Shown: positions 1 through 7,577, numbered from the stretch's first letter. The stretch: DNA of 15,939 nucleotides from Eubacterium sp. (GCA_020859645.1 JAJBVU010000138.1:1-15939); one strand, 5' to 3'. The notes: generated by a model not told the origin, from the sequence alone. Made by a program: numbers and translations.

Positions 1-2
1 CC

Positions 3-31
3 TTGAAAAAAATATGCTGTTGAATTATAAT
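3..31 (+). promoter_or_regulatory. Sigma-A-type promoter for hydF
   Basis: TTGAAA (3-8) and TATAAT (26-31) are separated by 17 bp, close to the housekeeping consensus. Transcription would start near 38, leaving a short AT-rich leader before hydF. No operator-like repeat is visible. Confidence 0.7.
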
Positions 32-82
32 AAAAACAATAACTAAGAAATTTTGATATTTAAAAATTAAGGGGGAATGACT

Positions 83-1279
83 ATGAACACAACGCCCAAC
101 GCCGACAGGCTTCACATAGGTATTTTCGGCTGCCGAAATTCGGGAAAGTCGGCTCTTATAAACGCACTGACCTCACAGGATTTGGCTATTGTTTCAAGCT
201 TTCCGGGGACAACCGCCGACCCTGTTTCAAAGGCTATGGAGATTTTGCCCATAGGTCCTGTTGTAATAACCGACACCGCAGGCTATGACGATGTAGGGGA
301 GTTAGGCTCGCTTCGTACGAAAAAGACATATCAAAGCCTTGAAAAAACTCATTTGGCAATTTTGGCAACAGACGCCTCAGAAGGCTTTAAACCACAGGAC
401 AAAGAGTTTATTTTAAGGCTTAAAGAGCAAAAAATGCCCTTAATAGGCGTTATAAACAAAACCGATTTAAACCCCGATCCGGACACATCTCTTTTTAAGG
501 AGCAGGGCATAGATTTTGTTTTAACAAGTGCCTTAAACAAAACAGGCATTGACGAGCTTAAAAGCCTTATTATAAAGCACTCAAAGTCCGTAAAGGAAGA
601 AAAGTCAATAGTTGAGGGCTTGGTTTCGGGGGGAGACACGGCGGTTTTGGTTACGCCGATCGATTCCTCGGCACCGAAGGGAAGGCTTATTTTGCCCCAG
701 CAGCAGACCATAAGGGCAATTTTGGACAAGGACGCCATTGCCGTAACGGTTAAGGAAACGGAGCTTGAAGCCGCCCTGAAAGCCCTGAAAGAACCGCCTG
801 CCGTTGTTATAACCGATTCACAGGCGTTTAAAATTGTTTCGGAAATAACCCCCGAAAGCATTCCTTTGACTTCCTTTTCAATTCTTTTCGCAAGATACAA
901 AGGGGAGCTTAAACCCTTTTTAAAGGGGCTTGAAGCCTTAAAAACCCTTAAGCCCGAGGACACTGTTTTAATAAGTGAGGGCTGTACTCACCACAGACAG
1001 TGCAATGACATAGGCACAGTGAAAATTCCCAAGCTTTTAAATAATGCTTTTGGCTTTACCCCTAAGCTTGCCTTTACAAGCGGCGGGGAATTTCCCGAGG
1101 ATTTGTCGGAATATGCCCTTGTTATACACTGCGGCGGCTGTATGCTTAACTCGGCGGAGGTTAAATCACGTATTAAAAGGGCTGAAGACAGCAGCTGCCC
1201 CATTACCAACTACGGAATGTTTATAGCCCATTGTACGGGAATACTCGAAAGAGCCTTAAAGCCTTTAGGAGTATTTTGA
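83..1279 (+). CDS. hydF: [FeFe] hydrogenase H-cluster maturation GTPase HydF
   Basis: HydF is the cytoplasmic scaffold on which HydE and HydG assemble the 2Fe subcluster before its transfer to apo-[FeFe] hydrogenase. The N-terminal Era/TrmE-like GTPase domain shows the P-loop GCRNSGKS (residues 16-23), the switch segment FPGTTADPV, DTAG and NKTD. The C-terminal [4Fe-4S] domain has the family pattern CxH-x46-CxxC: C301, H303, C350 and C353, with CTHHRQCNDIG and HCGGCM around them. The length of about 398 residues is normal. I prefer the ATG at 83 to the one at 77, because GGGGG (71-75) lies 7 bp before the former and only 1 bp before the latter. HydE, HydG and the hydrogenase are not in the window; the gene implies that the host makes [FeFe] hydrogenase. 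It is probably co-transcribed with the next small gene. Confidence 0.96.
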   Translation: MNTTPNADRLHIGIFGCRNSGKSALINALTSQDLAIVSSFPGTTADPVSKAMEILPIGPVVITDTAGYDDVGELGSLRTKKTYQSLEKTHLAILATDASEGFKPQDKEFILRLKEQKMPLIGVINKTDLNPDPDTSLFKEQGIDFVLTSALNKTGIDELKSLIIKHSKSVKEEKSIVEGLVSGGDTAVLVTPIDSSAPKGRLILPQQQTIRAILDKDAIAVTVKETELEAALKALKEPPAVVITDSQAFKIVSEITPESIPLTSFSILFARYKGELKPFLKGLEALKTLKPEDTVLISEGCTHHRQCNDIGTVKIPKLLNNAFGFTPKLAFTSGGEFPEDLSEYALVIHCGGCMLNSAEVKSRIKRAEDSSCPITNYGMFIAHCTGILERALKPLGVF

Positions 1280-1308
1280 CAGACAAAGCAAAAAAGCGAG
1301 GTTATGTT

Positions 1309-1614
1309 ATGAGGGAAGAACCTATGTACAAATGTCCGGTATGTAATTATAAAGGCTTATACGAACCGGCATACAGCAGTGATAAATTAGGCTATAGTTC
1401 AAATGATATATGCCCTTGCTGCGGTTTTCAGTTCGGCTTGGATGACTTTGATTTTGACAGCGGAGATTGGTATAATCCGAGAGAAAAAGCCTTTGAAATA
1501 TGGAGAAAAAAATGGATCGAAGAAGGCGCTGAGTTTCACAGCCGCCATGAACGCCCAAAAGATTGGGATGTTAAAGAACAGCTTAAAGATATAAATATTT
1601 ATTTTGAAACTTAA
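1309..1614 (+). CDS. Small CPCC-type zinc-ribbon protein, function unknown
   Basis: This is a soluble protein of about 101 residues. Its N-terminal half holds two cysteine pairs, CPVC (C9, C12) and CPCC (C35, C37, C38), the latter followed by GFQFG. This matches the cysteine-rich CPCC family, which probably binds one zinc ion; the partner or substrate is unknown. The C-terminal half is acidic and aromatic (DWYNPREKAFEIWRKKW) with no recognisable catalytic motif. There is no signal peptide or membrane segment. I start at ATG 1309, 7 bp after GAGG (1298-1301). ATG 1324 is also possible, with GAGG 9 bp upstream, and would remove five residues. The gene begins 29 bp after hydF and has no visible promoter of its own, so it is probably read from the hydF promoter. 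No link to hydrogenase maturation is established. Confidence 0.8.
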   Translation: MREEPMYKCPVCNYKGLYEPAYSSDKLGYSSNDICPCCGFQFGLDDFDFDSGDWYNPREKAFEIWRKKWIEEGAEFHSRHERPKDWDVKEQLKDINIYFET

Positions 1615-1647
1615 CATTGTTTTTACCCAATCAGTTTGATTTTACTA

Positions 1648-1676
1648 TTGAATAAAATGTATAATTCTGCTATAAT
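1648..1676 (+). promoter_or_regulatory. Promoter for purE
   Basis: TTGAAT (1648-1653) and TATAAT (1671-1676) are spaced by 17 bp, giving a start near 1683. The leader is only about 28 nt and leaves no room for a purine riboswitch; none is seen. Confidence 0.7.
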
Positions 1677-1710
1677 CATTTTATCTAAAACTTTTAGGAG
1701 GTAAAAAACA

Positions 1711-2226
1711 ATGCCGAAAGTATCAATCCTTATGGGCAGCGACTCAGACCTGCCTATTATGGCTGAATGTGCAAAAATTTTGGAAGAATTTGAAATCGAT
1801 TATGAGCTGACGCTTGTTTCCGCTCACAGAACCCCCGACAGAATGTTTGAATATGCCAAAACAGCAGCGTCAAGGGGCATAAAGGTTATAATTGCCGGAG
1901 CAGGGGGAGCTGCCCACGTTGCCGGAGTAACCGCCGCTTTAACCCCTCTGCCTGTTATAGGTGTTCCCATAATGACAGCGGCTATGGGCGGTCTTGACTC
2001 GCTCTATTCAACAGTGCAGATGCCCAGCGGAATACCCGTTGCCACAGTGGCTATAAACGGTGCAAAAAATGCCGGAATATTAGCGGCAAAAATTCTTGCG
2101 GTTTCAGACCCCGAGCTTACCGAAAAGCTTGTTGCTTATCAGGAAAGCCTTAACAAAAGCGTTAAGAAAAAAGCCGAAAGACTTGAAGGCATAGGCTTCA
2201 GGGAATATTTAAGCAATGCGGAGTAA
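1711..2226 (+). CDS. purE: N5-carboxyaminoimidazole ribonucleotide mutase PurE
   Basis: PurE rearranges N5-CAIR to 4-carboxy-AIR in de novo purine synthesis (class I), in the cytoplasm as a homo-octamer. The sequence shows the substrate phosphate/ribose loop GSDSDLPIM (residues 9-17), the active-site motif SAHRTPDR (residues 43-50) and the glycine-rich GAGGAAHVAG segment. The length of 171 residues is typical of single-domain class I PurE. AGGAGG lies 9 bp before the ATG. Neither purK, which makes N5-CAIR, nor any other pur gene is adjacent, so purE stands apart from the main pathway genes here. The following XRE gene is 55 bp downstream with no clear terminator between, so the two may share a transcript. 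Confidence 0.96.
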   Translation: MPKVSILMGSDSDLPIMAECAKILEEFEIDYELTLVSAHRTPDRMFEYAKTAASRGIKVIIAGAGGAAHVAGVTAALTPLPVIGVPIMTAAMGGLDSLYSTVQMPSGIPVATVAINGAKNAGILAAKILAVSDPELTEKLVAYQESLNKSVKKKAERLEGIGFREYLSNAE

Positions 2227-2281
2227 GAAAAGCTGTTCCCTGTTTCTTTTTCATATCAGTCACAAAAACGGAGGTTAAAAA

Positions 2282-2653
2282 ATGGATTATAACAAAATAA
2301 TAGGCGCAAACATTCGCTATGAACGCCGCCTGAGAAATTTAACAATAGAAGAGCTTTCTGAGGTTTTGGGCATAGCCCCCGGTTTTTTGGGACTTATAGA
2401 AAGAGGTCAAAGAGGTACGTCACTTAAAAACCTCACCAGAATAGCTGACTTTTTTTCAATAACAATGGACACACTTATTACAAGAACCTTTGACACTTTG
2501 GGTCAGGACGACGGAAAGTCTCCTTTGGAGCTTAAGCGTCTTGCGGCAAGGAGCCTTGTAGACTCTTTAAACGAATATGAGCTTGAATATTTTATAACCT
2601 GTCTTAAGTCATTTGTTAAGCTTAAAAGCGTTGCAAATGAATATGATTTTTAA
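2282..2653 (+). CDS. XRE-family helix-turn-helix transcriptional regulator
   Basis: This is a 123-residue DNA-binding protein. Residues about 5-60 form a HTH_3/Cro-type domain: IGANIRYERRLRNLTIEELSEVLGI, then GFLGLIERGQRG as recognition helix and turn, then SLKNLTRIADFFSITMDTL. The C-terminal part (about 75-123) is predicted helical, rich in Leu and Glu, and may be a dimerisation region. A GGAGG site lies 7 bp before the ATG. Target genes cannot be read from the sequence. The gene sits downstream of purE and is separated from the convergent amidoligase operon only by the shared terminator, so a regulatory link to that operon is conceivable but unsupported. Confidence 0.88.
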   Translation: MDYNKIIGANIRYERRLRNLTIEELSEVLGIAPGFLGLIERGQRGTSLKNLTRIADFFSITMDTLITRTFDTLGQDDGKSPLELKRLAARSLVDSLNEYELEYFITCLKSFVKLKSVANEYDF

Positions 2654-2733
2654 TATGCCCCAATAAAGCTCCGCTTTGAAAATTCCGAACTTTTGCCGTC
2701 GGAAAAATCAGTATGTGCAGCTGAGGGTATACC

Positions 2734-2787
2734 AAAAACACCGTTTAGGTTTGATATTTTTATATATCAGTCTTAAACGGTGTTTTT
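2734..2787. terminator. Bidirectional intrinsic terminator
   Basis: A perfect 14-bp inverted repeat, AAAAACACCGTTTA (2734-2747) and TAAACGGTGTTTTT (2774-2787), encloses an inner TGATAT/ATATCA stem. Each strand ends in a T-run, so it can terminate both the XRE gene and the convergent minus-strand operon, whose last stop codon is at 2803. Confidence 0.88.
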
Positions 2788-2802
2788 ATAATGTATTATA
2801 TA

Positions 2803-3750
2803 TTATTCTCTGGCTATGCGAAAGACCATTGAACCCTCATACTCATATGGACCGTAAGCCGTAAAGAAAACTCTGCCCTTAACAGGGGAATAAAGGGGCT
2901 GTAAAACACTGCCCTCATAGGGGTCTAAAATATAGCCCAAAAGGTTGCCGCTTTCCACCTCGGCATTTACGTGAAGGCTTTTGTGAAGAACTCCCGAAAC
3001 GGCGGTTCTTACCGATACAATGTCTCTTGAGCGCACAAGGCGGCTTTCCTCCCCTTCAACAAGAGGTCTTTCTGCCTCCTTAATTATGCCTTGTTTCTTC
3101 ATAAATCTTAAGACTGTTTCGGCAGCCATAAGCCCGGCTTCCTCGTTTATTCTGGCTGTCGCTCCGAAATAAAGGGAAAAAGCGTGTGTTTCCCAAATCT
3201 GCCAGTTATAGTTAAGGGTTGTGGTATCATAGGGCTTTGAGTTTCTGACATAAACATAGGGAAGCCCGAAATCCTGAGCCATTTCCGTGTCCTCATAGCC
3301 TGTGTGCATCATTCTCACATGGGGAATAAATCTGCCCGGTCTGTAATGGCTTGTAAAATGTATTCCGTATTTAAAGTCCTTAACGTATTCAAAAACGGAG
3401 TAGGCTATTCTCTGGGTTGTTTCCCCTAAGTTATAGCCGGGAAACATTCTGTTTATGTCGGTGTTGTCCATAGCCCAAAAGCGTTTTTCTATGTTCATTG
3501 AAAAGTTGTTGACAGTGGGTATAACAACTATTTCCTTCCCCTCGGAAATAAGCCCTTTTTCCTCGATTATTTTAAGCCTTGCTATAATCTGCGAGCAGTT
3601 ATACATCTGCTGGGCTTCGTTTCCTCTTGTTGCTCCCACAATAGCCATTGTTTTTTCGGGGTTTTCCCCTCCGCCGCTAAAACGGTAGGCGGTTATTCTC
3701 ATATTGTCTCTGTAGGGGGAGCTTAACTCAAAAATTATTTCTTTTTTCAT
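2803..3750 (-). CDS. Succinylglutamate desuccinylase/aspartoacylase-family protein with degenerate active site
   Basis: This 315-residue protein is the last gene of the minus-strand operon. Its fold matches AstE/AspA zinc deacylases: VGATRGNEAQQMY (36-50), TDINRMFPG (97-105), GIHFTSHYR (129-137) and a C-terminal beta domain ending in YEYEGSMVFRIA. It is a clear paralog of the adjacent upstream gene. In that neighbour the zinc motif reads THGDE and the catalytic segment IEAG. Here the first zinc histidine is Arg42 (TRGNE), and the aligned catalytic Glu is Tyr194 (LYFG). Glu45, Asn100-Arg101 and His131 are kept. Conventional deacylase activity is therefore doubtful, and a regulatory or partner role is plausible. 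No signal peptide or membrane segment is present. Its ATG overlaps the preceding stop (ATGA), so translation is probably coupled. GGAGGG lies just upstream. Confidence 0.85.
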   Translation of the reverse strand: MKKEIIFELSSPYRDNMRITAYRFSGGGENPEKTMAIVGATRGNEAQQMYNCSQIIARLKIIEEKGLISEGKEIVVIPTVNNFSMNIEKRFWAMDNTDINRMFPGYNLGETTQRIAYSVFEYVKDFKYGIHFTSHYRPGRFIPHVRMMHTGYEDTEMAQDFGLPYVYVRNSKPYDTTTLNYNWQIWETHAFSLYFGATARINEEAGLMAAETVLRFMKKQGIIKEAERPLVEGEESRLVRSRDIVSVRTAVSGVLHKSLHVNAEVESGNLLGYILDPYEGSVLQPLYSPVKGRVFFTAYGPYEYEGSMVFRIARE

Positions 3751-4703
3751 TTTTTCGACCCTCCCAACATTCTGGCAATAAGAGAGCCTTCATAAACAAC
3801 GGGATATTCTCTTACTGTAAAAAGCAGTCCGTCGCAGGGCGCAAGAACCTCGTCTATAACCTCTCCTGTCAAGGGTTTAACTATTCTGCCTATAACGTCA
3901 TTTTTCTTAAGATAAGAAGCGTGCTCTGCGCTTTGAATAAAAACTCCGGAACAGGAGGCATTCAGAAAGGCGATTTCTCTGCCCTCTGATGTTATGGAGC
4001 AGTGGCGTTTCCCCTCGAAAACGTCCTCACCGAGCCAAATGCCCATATCCTTCATTATGTTAAAAATTCCGTCTGTCAGCTGAACGCAGTATTCCTTTGT
4101 TATACGCATACCAACCCCTGCTTCAATAACAACACAGGGTATGTTTTTGATGTTCAGCGAATAACACAGTGTGGACTCCAAAACTGTAGCGTTGGGATGA
4201 ACCCAAAGAAAGTCAAGGTTAAGCTTTTCGGCTATAGGCAGAAGGGCATCACCCATATTTTCATTTATTCTTGCCTGAGGCATTTCCCTTAAGAAAATAT
4301 TTGAAGCATGAATGTCGAGGACAAGGTCTGAGCCGTTAAGGCTTTCTATAATATCCCCTGCCATAATATCCACCATTGTGCCGTGGCTGTCTCCGGGGAA
4401 AACCCTGTTCATATCAAGGTCAAAGCCGGGAATACCCCTTTGAATTGAGTCAATGCCCAAGGGGTTCGCCGCCGGATAAATATCCACAATTCCGTTTAAA
4501 AGCTCCGGGTGCTTCTTAATTCTTTCCCCCACCATAAAAGCCACATACTGACCCTCAAGCTCATCGCCGTGAGTTCCCGTAACTACTGAAAGTCTTTTAA
4601 GCCTTGCCGCCTTGTCTCCCCCTATATAGCGGCATCTTTTAATTTCAAGCGTTTCGTCAACAGGCAGAGCCACCGAAGAAACAACCTCCACCCTTTGTCT
4701 CAT
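3747..4703 (-). CDS. Succinylglutamate desuccinylase/aspartoacylase-family zinc hydrolase
   Basis: This 318-residue protein belongs to the AstE/AspA family of M14-like zinc hydrolases, which remove acyl groups from N-acyl amino acids. The visible residues form a complete site: His45 and Glu48 (THGDE) and His132 (LDIHAS) as zinc ligands, Asn99-Arg100 (DMNR) for substrate carboxylate binding, and Glu194 (VIEAG) as catalytic base. The C-terminal part carries the typical small beta domain (GEVIDEVLAPCDGLLF to YEGSLIARM). The substrate is unknown. Arginine-succinyl catabolism genes are absent, and the neighbours suggest it trims an amide made by the ATP-grasp ligase; that is inference. It overlaps the transglutaminase gene upstream and its paralog downstream by 4 bp each (ATGA), with AAGGTGAG as ribosome binding site. 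Confidence 0.88.
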   Translation of the reverse strand: MRQRVEVVSSVALPVDETLEIKRCRYIGGDKAARLKRLSVVTGTHGDELEGQYVAFMVGERIKKHPELLNGIVDIYPAANPLGIDSIQRGIPGFDLDMNRVFPGDSHGTMVDIMAGDIIESLNGSDLVLDIHASNIFLREMPQARINENMGDALLPIAEKLNLDFLWVHPNATVLESTLCYSLNIKNIPCVVIEAGVGMRITKEYCVQLTDGIFNIMKDMGIWLGEDVFEGKRHCSITSEGREIAFLNASCSGVFIQSAEHASYLKKNDVIGRIVKPLTGEVIDEVLAPCDGLLFTVREYPVVYEGSLIARMLGGSKK

Positions 4704-5476
4704 AAAATTTCACTCACCTTTACGGAAATATTTGTTTCCTGATTTACAAAGCCCATATTTGAAGCAAAACAGCCCCTTTCAACACTGCAGTCGGAGGCGT
4801 CTCTGCCGTGCCCCAGCTTTATATAGCCGTAGTCTGTGGTTTTGCGGTTTGTGGGGTCAACGCCGTACCACGCTCCGTCTTTGTAATATTCAACCCATGC
4901 GTGGGTTTCGCCGTCGCCCTCAATAAAGCCTGCGGCATATCTTGCCGGAATACCTGCTTTTCTCAGAAGAGCCGCCGTAATTTGGGCGTAATCCTGACAT
5001 ACGCCTTTTTTAAGGGCAAAGGCTTCCTCCGCCGTTGTTTCTGCGTCGGTAACTCCCTTTTCATAGGTCATATAGTCAGCTACGGCTTCGGAAACAGCCC
5101 ACGGAATGTCCGCTGTGTCCTCAAGCTTAAGCCCTTCCAAAAAGCTTTCCATTTCGGGGCTGAGCTTTGTTTTTGGGCTGGGGTAAAGGTAAATTGTGTC
5201 TAAATATTCTAAAATTTTATATCTGCCTAAGCACGCCTTTCCCTTAACAGAAAAGGAAAATGCCGAATGCTCATGGGGAAGAGTTGCGCTTACTGTAATA
5301 TTCCCGAAGGAATCCTCTCCGTAGGAATAGCGGCACGAGGGCAGAATAGTCAGCTTTTCATCAAAAATTCTCTGACAGCCGTTGTTTTTGGGCATACACT
5401 TTAAAATAAAGTTATGGTTTATAATAGGCTTGTCAAACAAAAACTCCGTTGTAAATTCAAATTCATAGGTTTTCAT
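4700..5476 (-). CDS. Transglutaminase-like cysteine peptidase
   Basis: This 258-residue protein has an N-terminal beta-rich domain (about 1-95) of the bacterial transglutaminase N type, followed by a transglutaminase/papain-like core. The catalytic triad is complete: Cys160 in GVCQDYA, His192 in THAWVEYY and Asp207 in VDPTNR. In bacteria this family mostly acts as cysteine peptidases or amidases rather than cross-linkers. No signal peptide is present, so it is cytoplasmic. Transglutaminase-like proteins of this group are commonly linked to alpha-E and circularly permuted ATP-grasp genes, as here. It may cleave or transfer the amide product of the ligase. Its start lies 23 bp after the alpha-E stop, with AAGGAGAG as ribosome binding site, and its stop overlaps the next start codon. 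Confidence 0.9.
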   Translation of the reverse strand: MKTYEFEFTTEFLFDKPIINHNFILKCMPKNNGCQRIFDEKLTILPSCRYSYGEDSFGNITVSATLPHEHSAFSFSVKGKACLGRYKILEYLDTIYLYPSPKTKLSPEMESFLEGLKLEDTADIPWAVSEAVADYMTYEKGVTDAETTAEEAFALKKGVCQDYAQITAALLRKAGIPARYAAGFIEGDGETHAWVEYYKDGAWYGVDPTNRKTTDYGYIKLGHGRDASDCSVERGCFASNMGFVNQETNISVKVSEIL

Positions 5477-5499
5477 AACTCACTCTCCTTAAAATATCA

Positions 5500-6162
5500 T
5501 CAGCTTTCAAAGAGCCTTCCCACACAGGCGGCAATTTTCTCTGTGTCGGGCAGACTGTCATAGCAAAACAAGCTTTCAAGTTCGGTGCATCGTTTTTCGG
5601 TATCCAAATGTGCCACATATCTGCCGAGACGTCTCTGACAGCCTGCGATTTTATACATCTCTCTGTCAAAGCGGCAGAAAAGGTCAAGCCTTTCCATATA
5701 TTTTCCGGCTTTAATGGTGTCTCTTATATCGTCCTCGATTATATAATCGTCAACAGCTCCCCAAAAGCTCATAAGATTGTCTACAACGCTCTGAAGGTCG
5801 TAAATTCTGCATTTGTCTTTGAAAAGTCTCGTTACATTATTATATGCAAGCTGAATATAAGCCACAGACTCTGTGTCAATCTGACCTCTTAAGATAATGG
5901 AATTATCATAGGCTCTTGAAAGAGAAGAAGCTATGCTTGCAGGGCAGTCCTTATCCGCAATAAGCTCCTTTAAGAAAGCGTCCTTATTCTGAGCCTTAAT
6001 CTCTATGCCCAAATTTTCGCAGAAGCCCTTATAGGCATTTTCGTCATCATCAACCATTTTATCATAATATTCAGTTAATATGTGGGCAAGCTTATATGCC
6101 CTTTCAGTATATCTTCCCAGCCAGTAAAGGCTGTTTGCTTTGCTTATCGATACATTATCCAT
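5500..6162 (-). CDS. Alpha-E domain protein
   Basis: This all-helical 220-residue protein begins with the family signature SISKANSLYWLGRYTERAY, and SFWGAVDDYI and GKYMERLDLFCRFDRE follow further on. Alpha-E proteins have no known chemistry. They are genomically tied to circularly permuted ATP-grasp and transglutaminase genes, and are thought to serve the same amide-forming pathway. I recall typical members as around 300 residues, so this one looks short, with the loss in the C-terminal half. It overlaps the ATP-grasp gene by 19 bp, and its GGAGG site lies inside the upstream coding sequence, so the two are translationally coupled. Soluble, with no signal peptide. Confidence 0.88.
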   Translation of the reverse strand: MDNVSISKANSLYWLGRYTERAYKLAHILTEYYDKMVDDDENAYKGFCENLGIEIKAQNKDAFLKELIADKDCPASIASSLSRAYDNSIILRGQIDTESVAYIQLAYNNVTRLFKDKCRIYDLQSVVDNLMSFWGAVDDYIIEDDIRDTIKAGKYMERLDLFCRFDREMYKIAGCQRRLGRYVAHLDTEKRCTELESLFCYDSLPDTEKIAACVGRLFES

Positions 6163-7463
6163 GTGTCTTTAAAGCCTCCTCCCTGAGATGAATTAACAAC
6201 AAATGAGTCGGGGTTGCGTGAAAATCTCGTAAGACCGCTCTTCCATACCTTAATATCCTTGCCCTGAACCACAAAGGCTCTTAAATCCGCCTTACGGGGA
6301 ACGGTTTTTGTTCCGTCGTCGTCAAGAACCTGAAGATCCAAAAACTCGATTATTTCCTGGGCAATAAAACGTCTTGGATTATCGTTTATTATGTCCTTAA
6401 GCTCCGCAAGCTTTTCCTTTGTTAAGTCCCTGCCGAAAATAACACCGTAGCCTCCGGCTTCGCTTACGTCCTTAATAACCAGCTTTTCTATATTCTCCAT
6501 TATGTAGTTCATATCCTTTTCATAATAAGGAACATATGTAGGCGCATTTTTCAAAATAGGCTCTTCGCCCAAATAATATTTTATCATAGAAGGCACGAAA
6601 TAGTAAATACCTTTATCGTCTGCGGCGCCGTTTCCCGGTGCGTTTATGATTGCCACGTTGCCCTTACGGTAAGCCTCCATAATGTGGGGAACACCTATAA
6701 CGGAATTTTGAACAAACACCATGGGGTCCATATAATCGTCTGAAAGCCTTCTGTAGACAGCCCCTACTCTCTGGTGGCGTGAATTAAAGGTTTTGAGATA
6801 AACCACATCGTCCACAACCTCCAAATCCTCCGGAAAGGCAAGGACAGCCCCTGTCTGCTCCGCAAGGTATGAATGCTCAAAGAATGCGGAATTATATCTG
6901 CCGGGGGTCAAAACTACCGAAATACCTCCGCAGTTTACGTCCTCAAACATTTTCGACAGCAGATTGGCATAATTTCTGTTATCCACAATTCGATTTTGTT
7001 CGAATGTCTCCGGGCTTACTCTTCTGGTAATTTCTCTTGCTATCATAGGATATGACGCACCGGAAGGCACTCTTAAATTATCCTCCAAAATATACCAGTC
7101 ATCGGGGGCTTCAACCAAATCTATACCCGAAATATGGTTATAAATATTCAAGGGCGGTTTAATTCCTCTGCACTGCGGCAAAAACCCCGGGGCGTTATAA
7201 ACAAACTCCTCGGGGACAACCTTGTCTCTCAATATGTAGCCCTTTTCGGAGTAAATATCCGCCAGGAACAAATTTAAAGCGTAGGCTCTTTGAACAAGCC
7301 CTTTTTCAAGCTTTTCGAAGGCTTCAGCCTCGATTACACGAGGTATTGCGTCAAAAGGGAAAAGCTGTTCCGTAAACTTTCCGTTTTTATAAAGACTGAA
7401 CTTAACCCCGTAACGGTCTAAGGTTTCGTTCACCCGTTCTCTTTCCTCTCTGATTAGCTCCAT
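6144..7463 (-). CDS. Circularly permuted ATP-grasp amidoligase-type protein
   Basis: This 439-residue protein heads the minus-strand operon. It matches the circularly permuted ATP-grasp (type 2) family: YILEDNLRVPSGASYP (about 143-158), GAVYRRLSDDYMDP, INAPGNGAADDKGIY, a later VIKDVSEAGGYGVIFG segment, RKADLRAF, and the C-terminal NSSQGGGFKDTW signature. Family members are predicted to use ATP to activate a carboxylate and form an amide or peptide bond; the substrate is unknown. No signal peptide or membrane segment is seen, so it acts in the cytoplasm. AAGGAGGG lies 6 bp before the ATG. The leader carries a terminator-like hairpin, so expression may be controlled by attenuation. The four genes behind it are spaced by -19, 23, -4 and -4 bp, implying a single transcript. 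Confidence 0.92.
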   Translation of the reverse strand: MELIREERERVNETLDRYGVKFSLYKNGKFTEQLFPFDAIPRVIEAEAFEKLEKGLVQRAYALNLFLADIYSEKGYILRDKVVPEEFVYNAPGFLPQCRGIKPPLNIYNHISGIDLVEAPDDWYILEDNLRVPSGASYPMIAREITRRVSPETFEQNRIVDNRNYANLLSKMFEDVNCGGISVVLTPGRYNSAFFEHSYLAEQTGAVLAFPEDLEVVDDVVYLKTFNSRHQRVGAVYRRLSDDYMDPMVFVQNSVIGVPHIMEAYRKGNVAIINAPGNGAADDKGIYYFVPSMIKYYLGEEPILKNAPTYVPYYEKDMNYIMENIEKLVIKDVSEAGGYGVIFGRDLTKEKLAELKDIINDNPRRFIAQEIIEFLDLQVLDDDGTKTVPRKADLRAFVVQGKDIKVWKSGLTRFSRNPDSFVVNSSQGGGFKDTWIMYR

Positions 7464-7482
7464 TTAATTCCCTCCTTAACAT

Positions 7483-7518
7483 AAAAAAGGACGTATACCC
7501 AAACAGGTGTACGTCCTT
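7483..7518 (-). terminator. Terminator-like hairpin in the leader of the ATP-grasp operon (possible attenuator)
   Basis: On the plus strand AAGGACGTATACC (7487-7499) pairs with GGTGTACGTCCTT (7506-7518) around a 6-nt loop. On the minus strand, the direction of the operon, the stem has one C/A mismatch and is followed by six U. It lies between the operon promoter and the ribosome binding site (7470-7477). No minus-strand gene lies upstream to be terminated, which points to an attenuator. The trigger is unknown. Confidence 0.65.
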
Positions 7519-7549
7519 ATACAAGCTTCTCAAAAAAATATCTGTTTCT

Positions 7550-7577
7550 ATTGTATCACATAATTCGAATATGTCAA
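7550..7577 (-). promoter_or_regulatory. Promoter for the ATP-grasp/alpha-E/transglutaminase/deacylase operon
   Basis: On the minus strand TTGACA (complement of 7572-7577) and TACAAT (complement of 7550-7555) are 16 bp apart. The start would be near 7543, giving a leader of about 80 nt that contains the hairpin at 7483-7518. Confidence 0.65.

Noticed and set aside
77..85. ATG at 77 as the hydF start
   Set aside because: It is 1 bp from the GGGGG ribosome binding site; the in-frame ATG at 83 has normal spacing.
349..963. 204-codon minus-strand open frame inside hydF
   Set aside because: It is antisense to a clear hydF, has a serine/leucine-rich low-complexity product, and lacks a ribosome binding site.
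1231..1308. Upstream extension of the CPCC protein into hydF
   Set aside because: That ATG has no ribosome binding site, and the extra residues are a frame-shifted reading of the hydF 3' end.
2653..2733. Additional small gene between the XRE gene and the terminator
   Set aside because: Only short hairpins such as TTCCGA/TCGGAA are present; the open frame from 2676 runs through the terminator and has no ribosome binding site.
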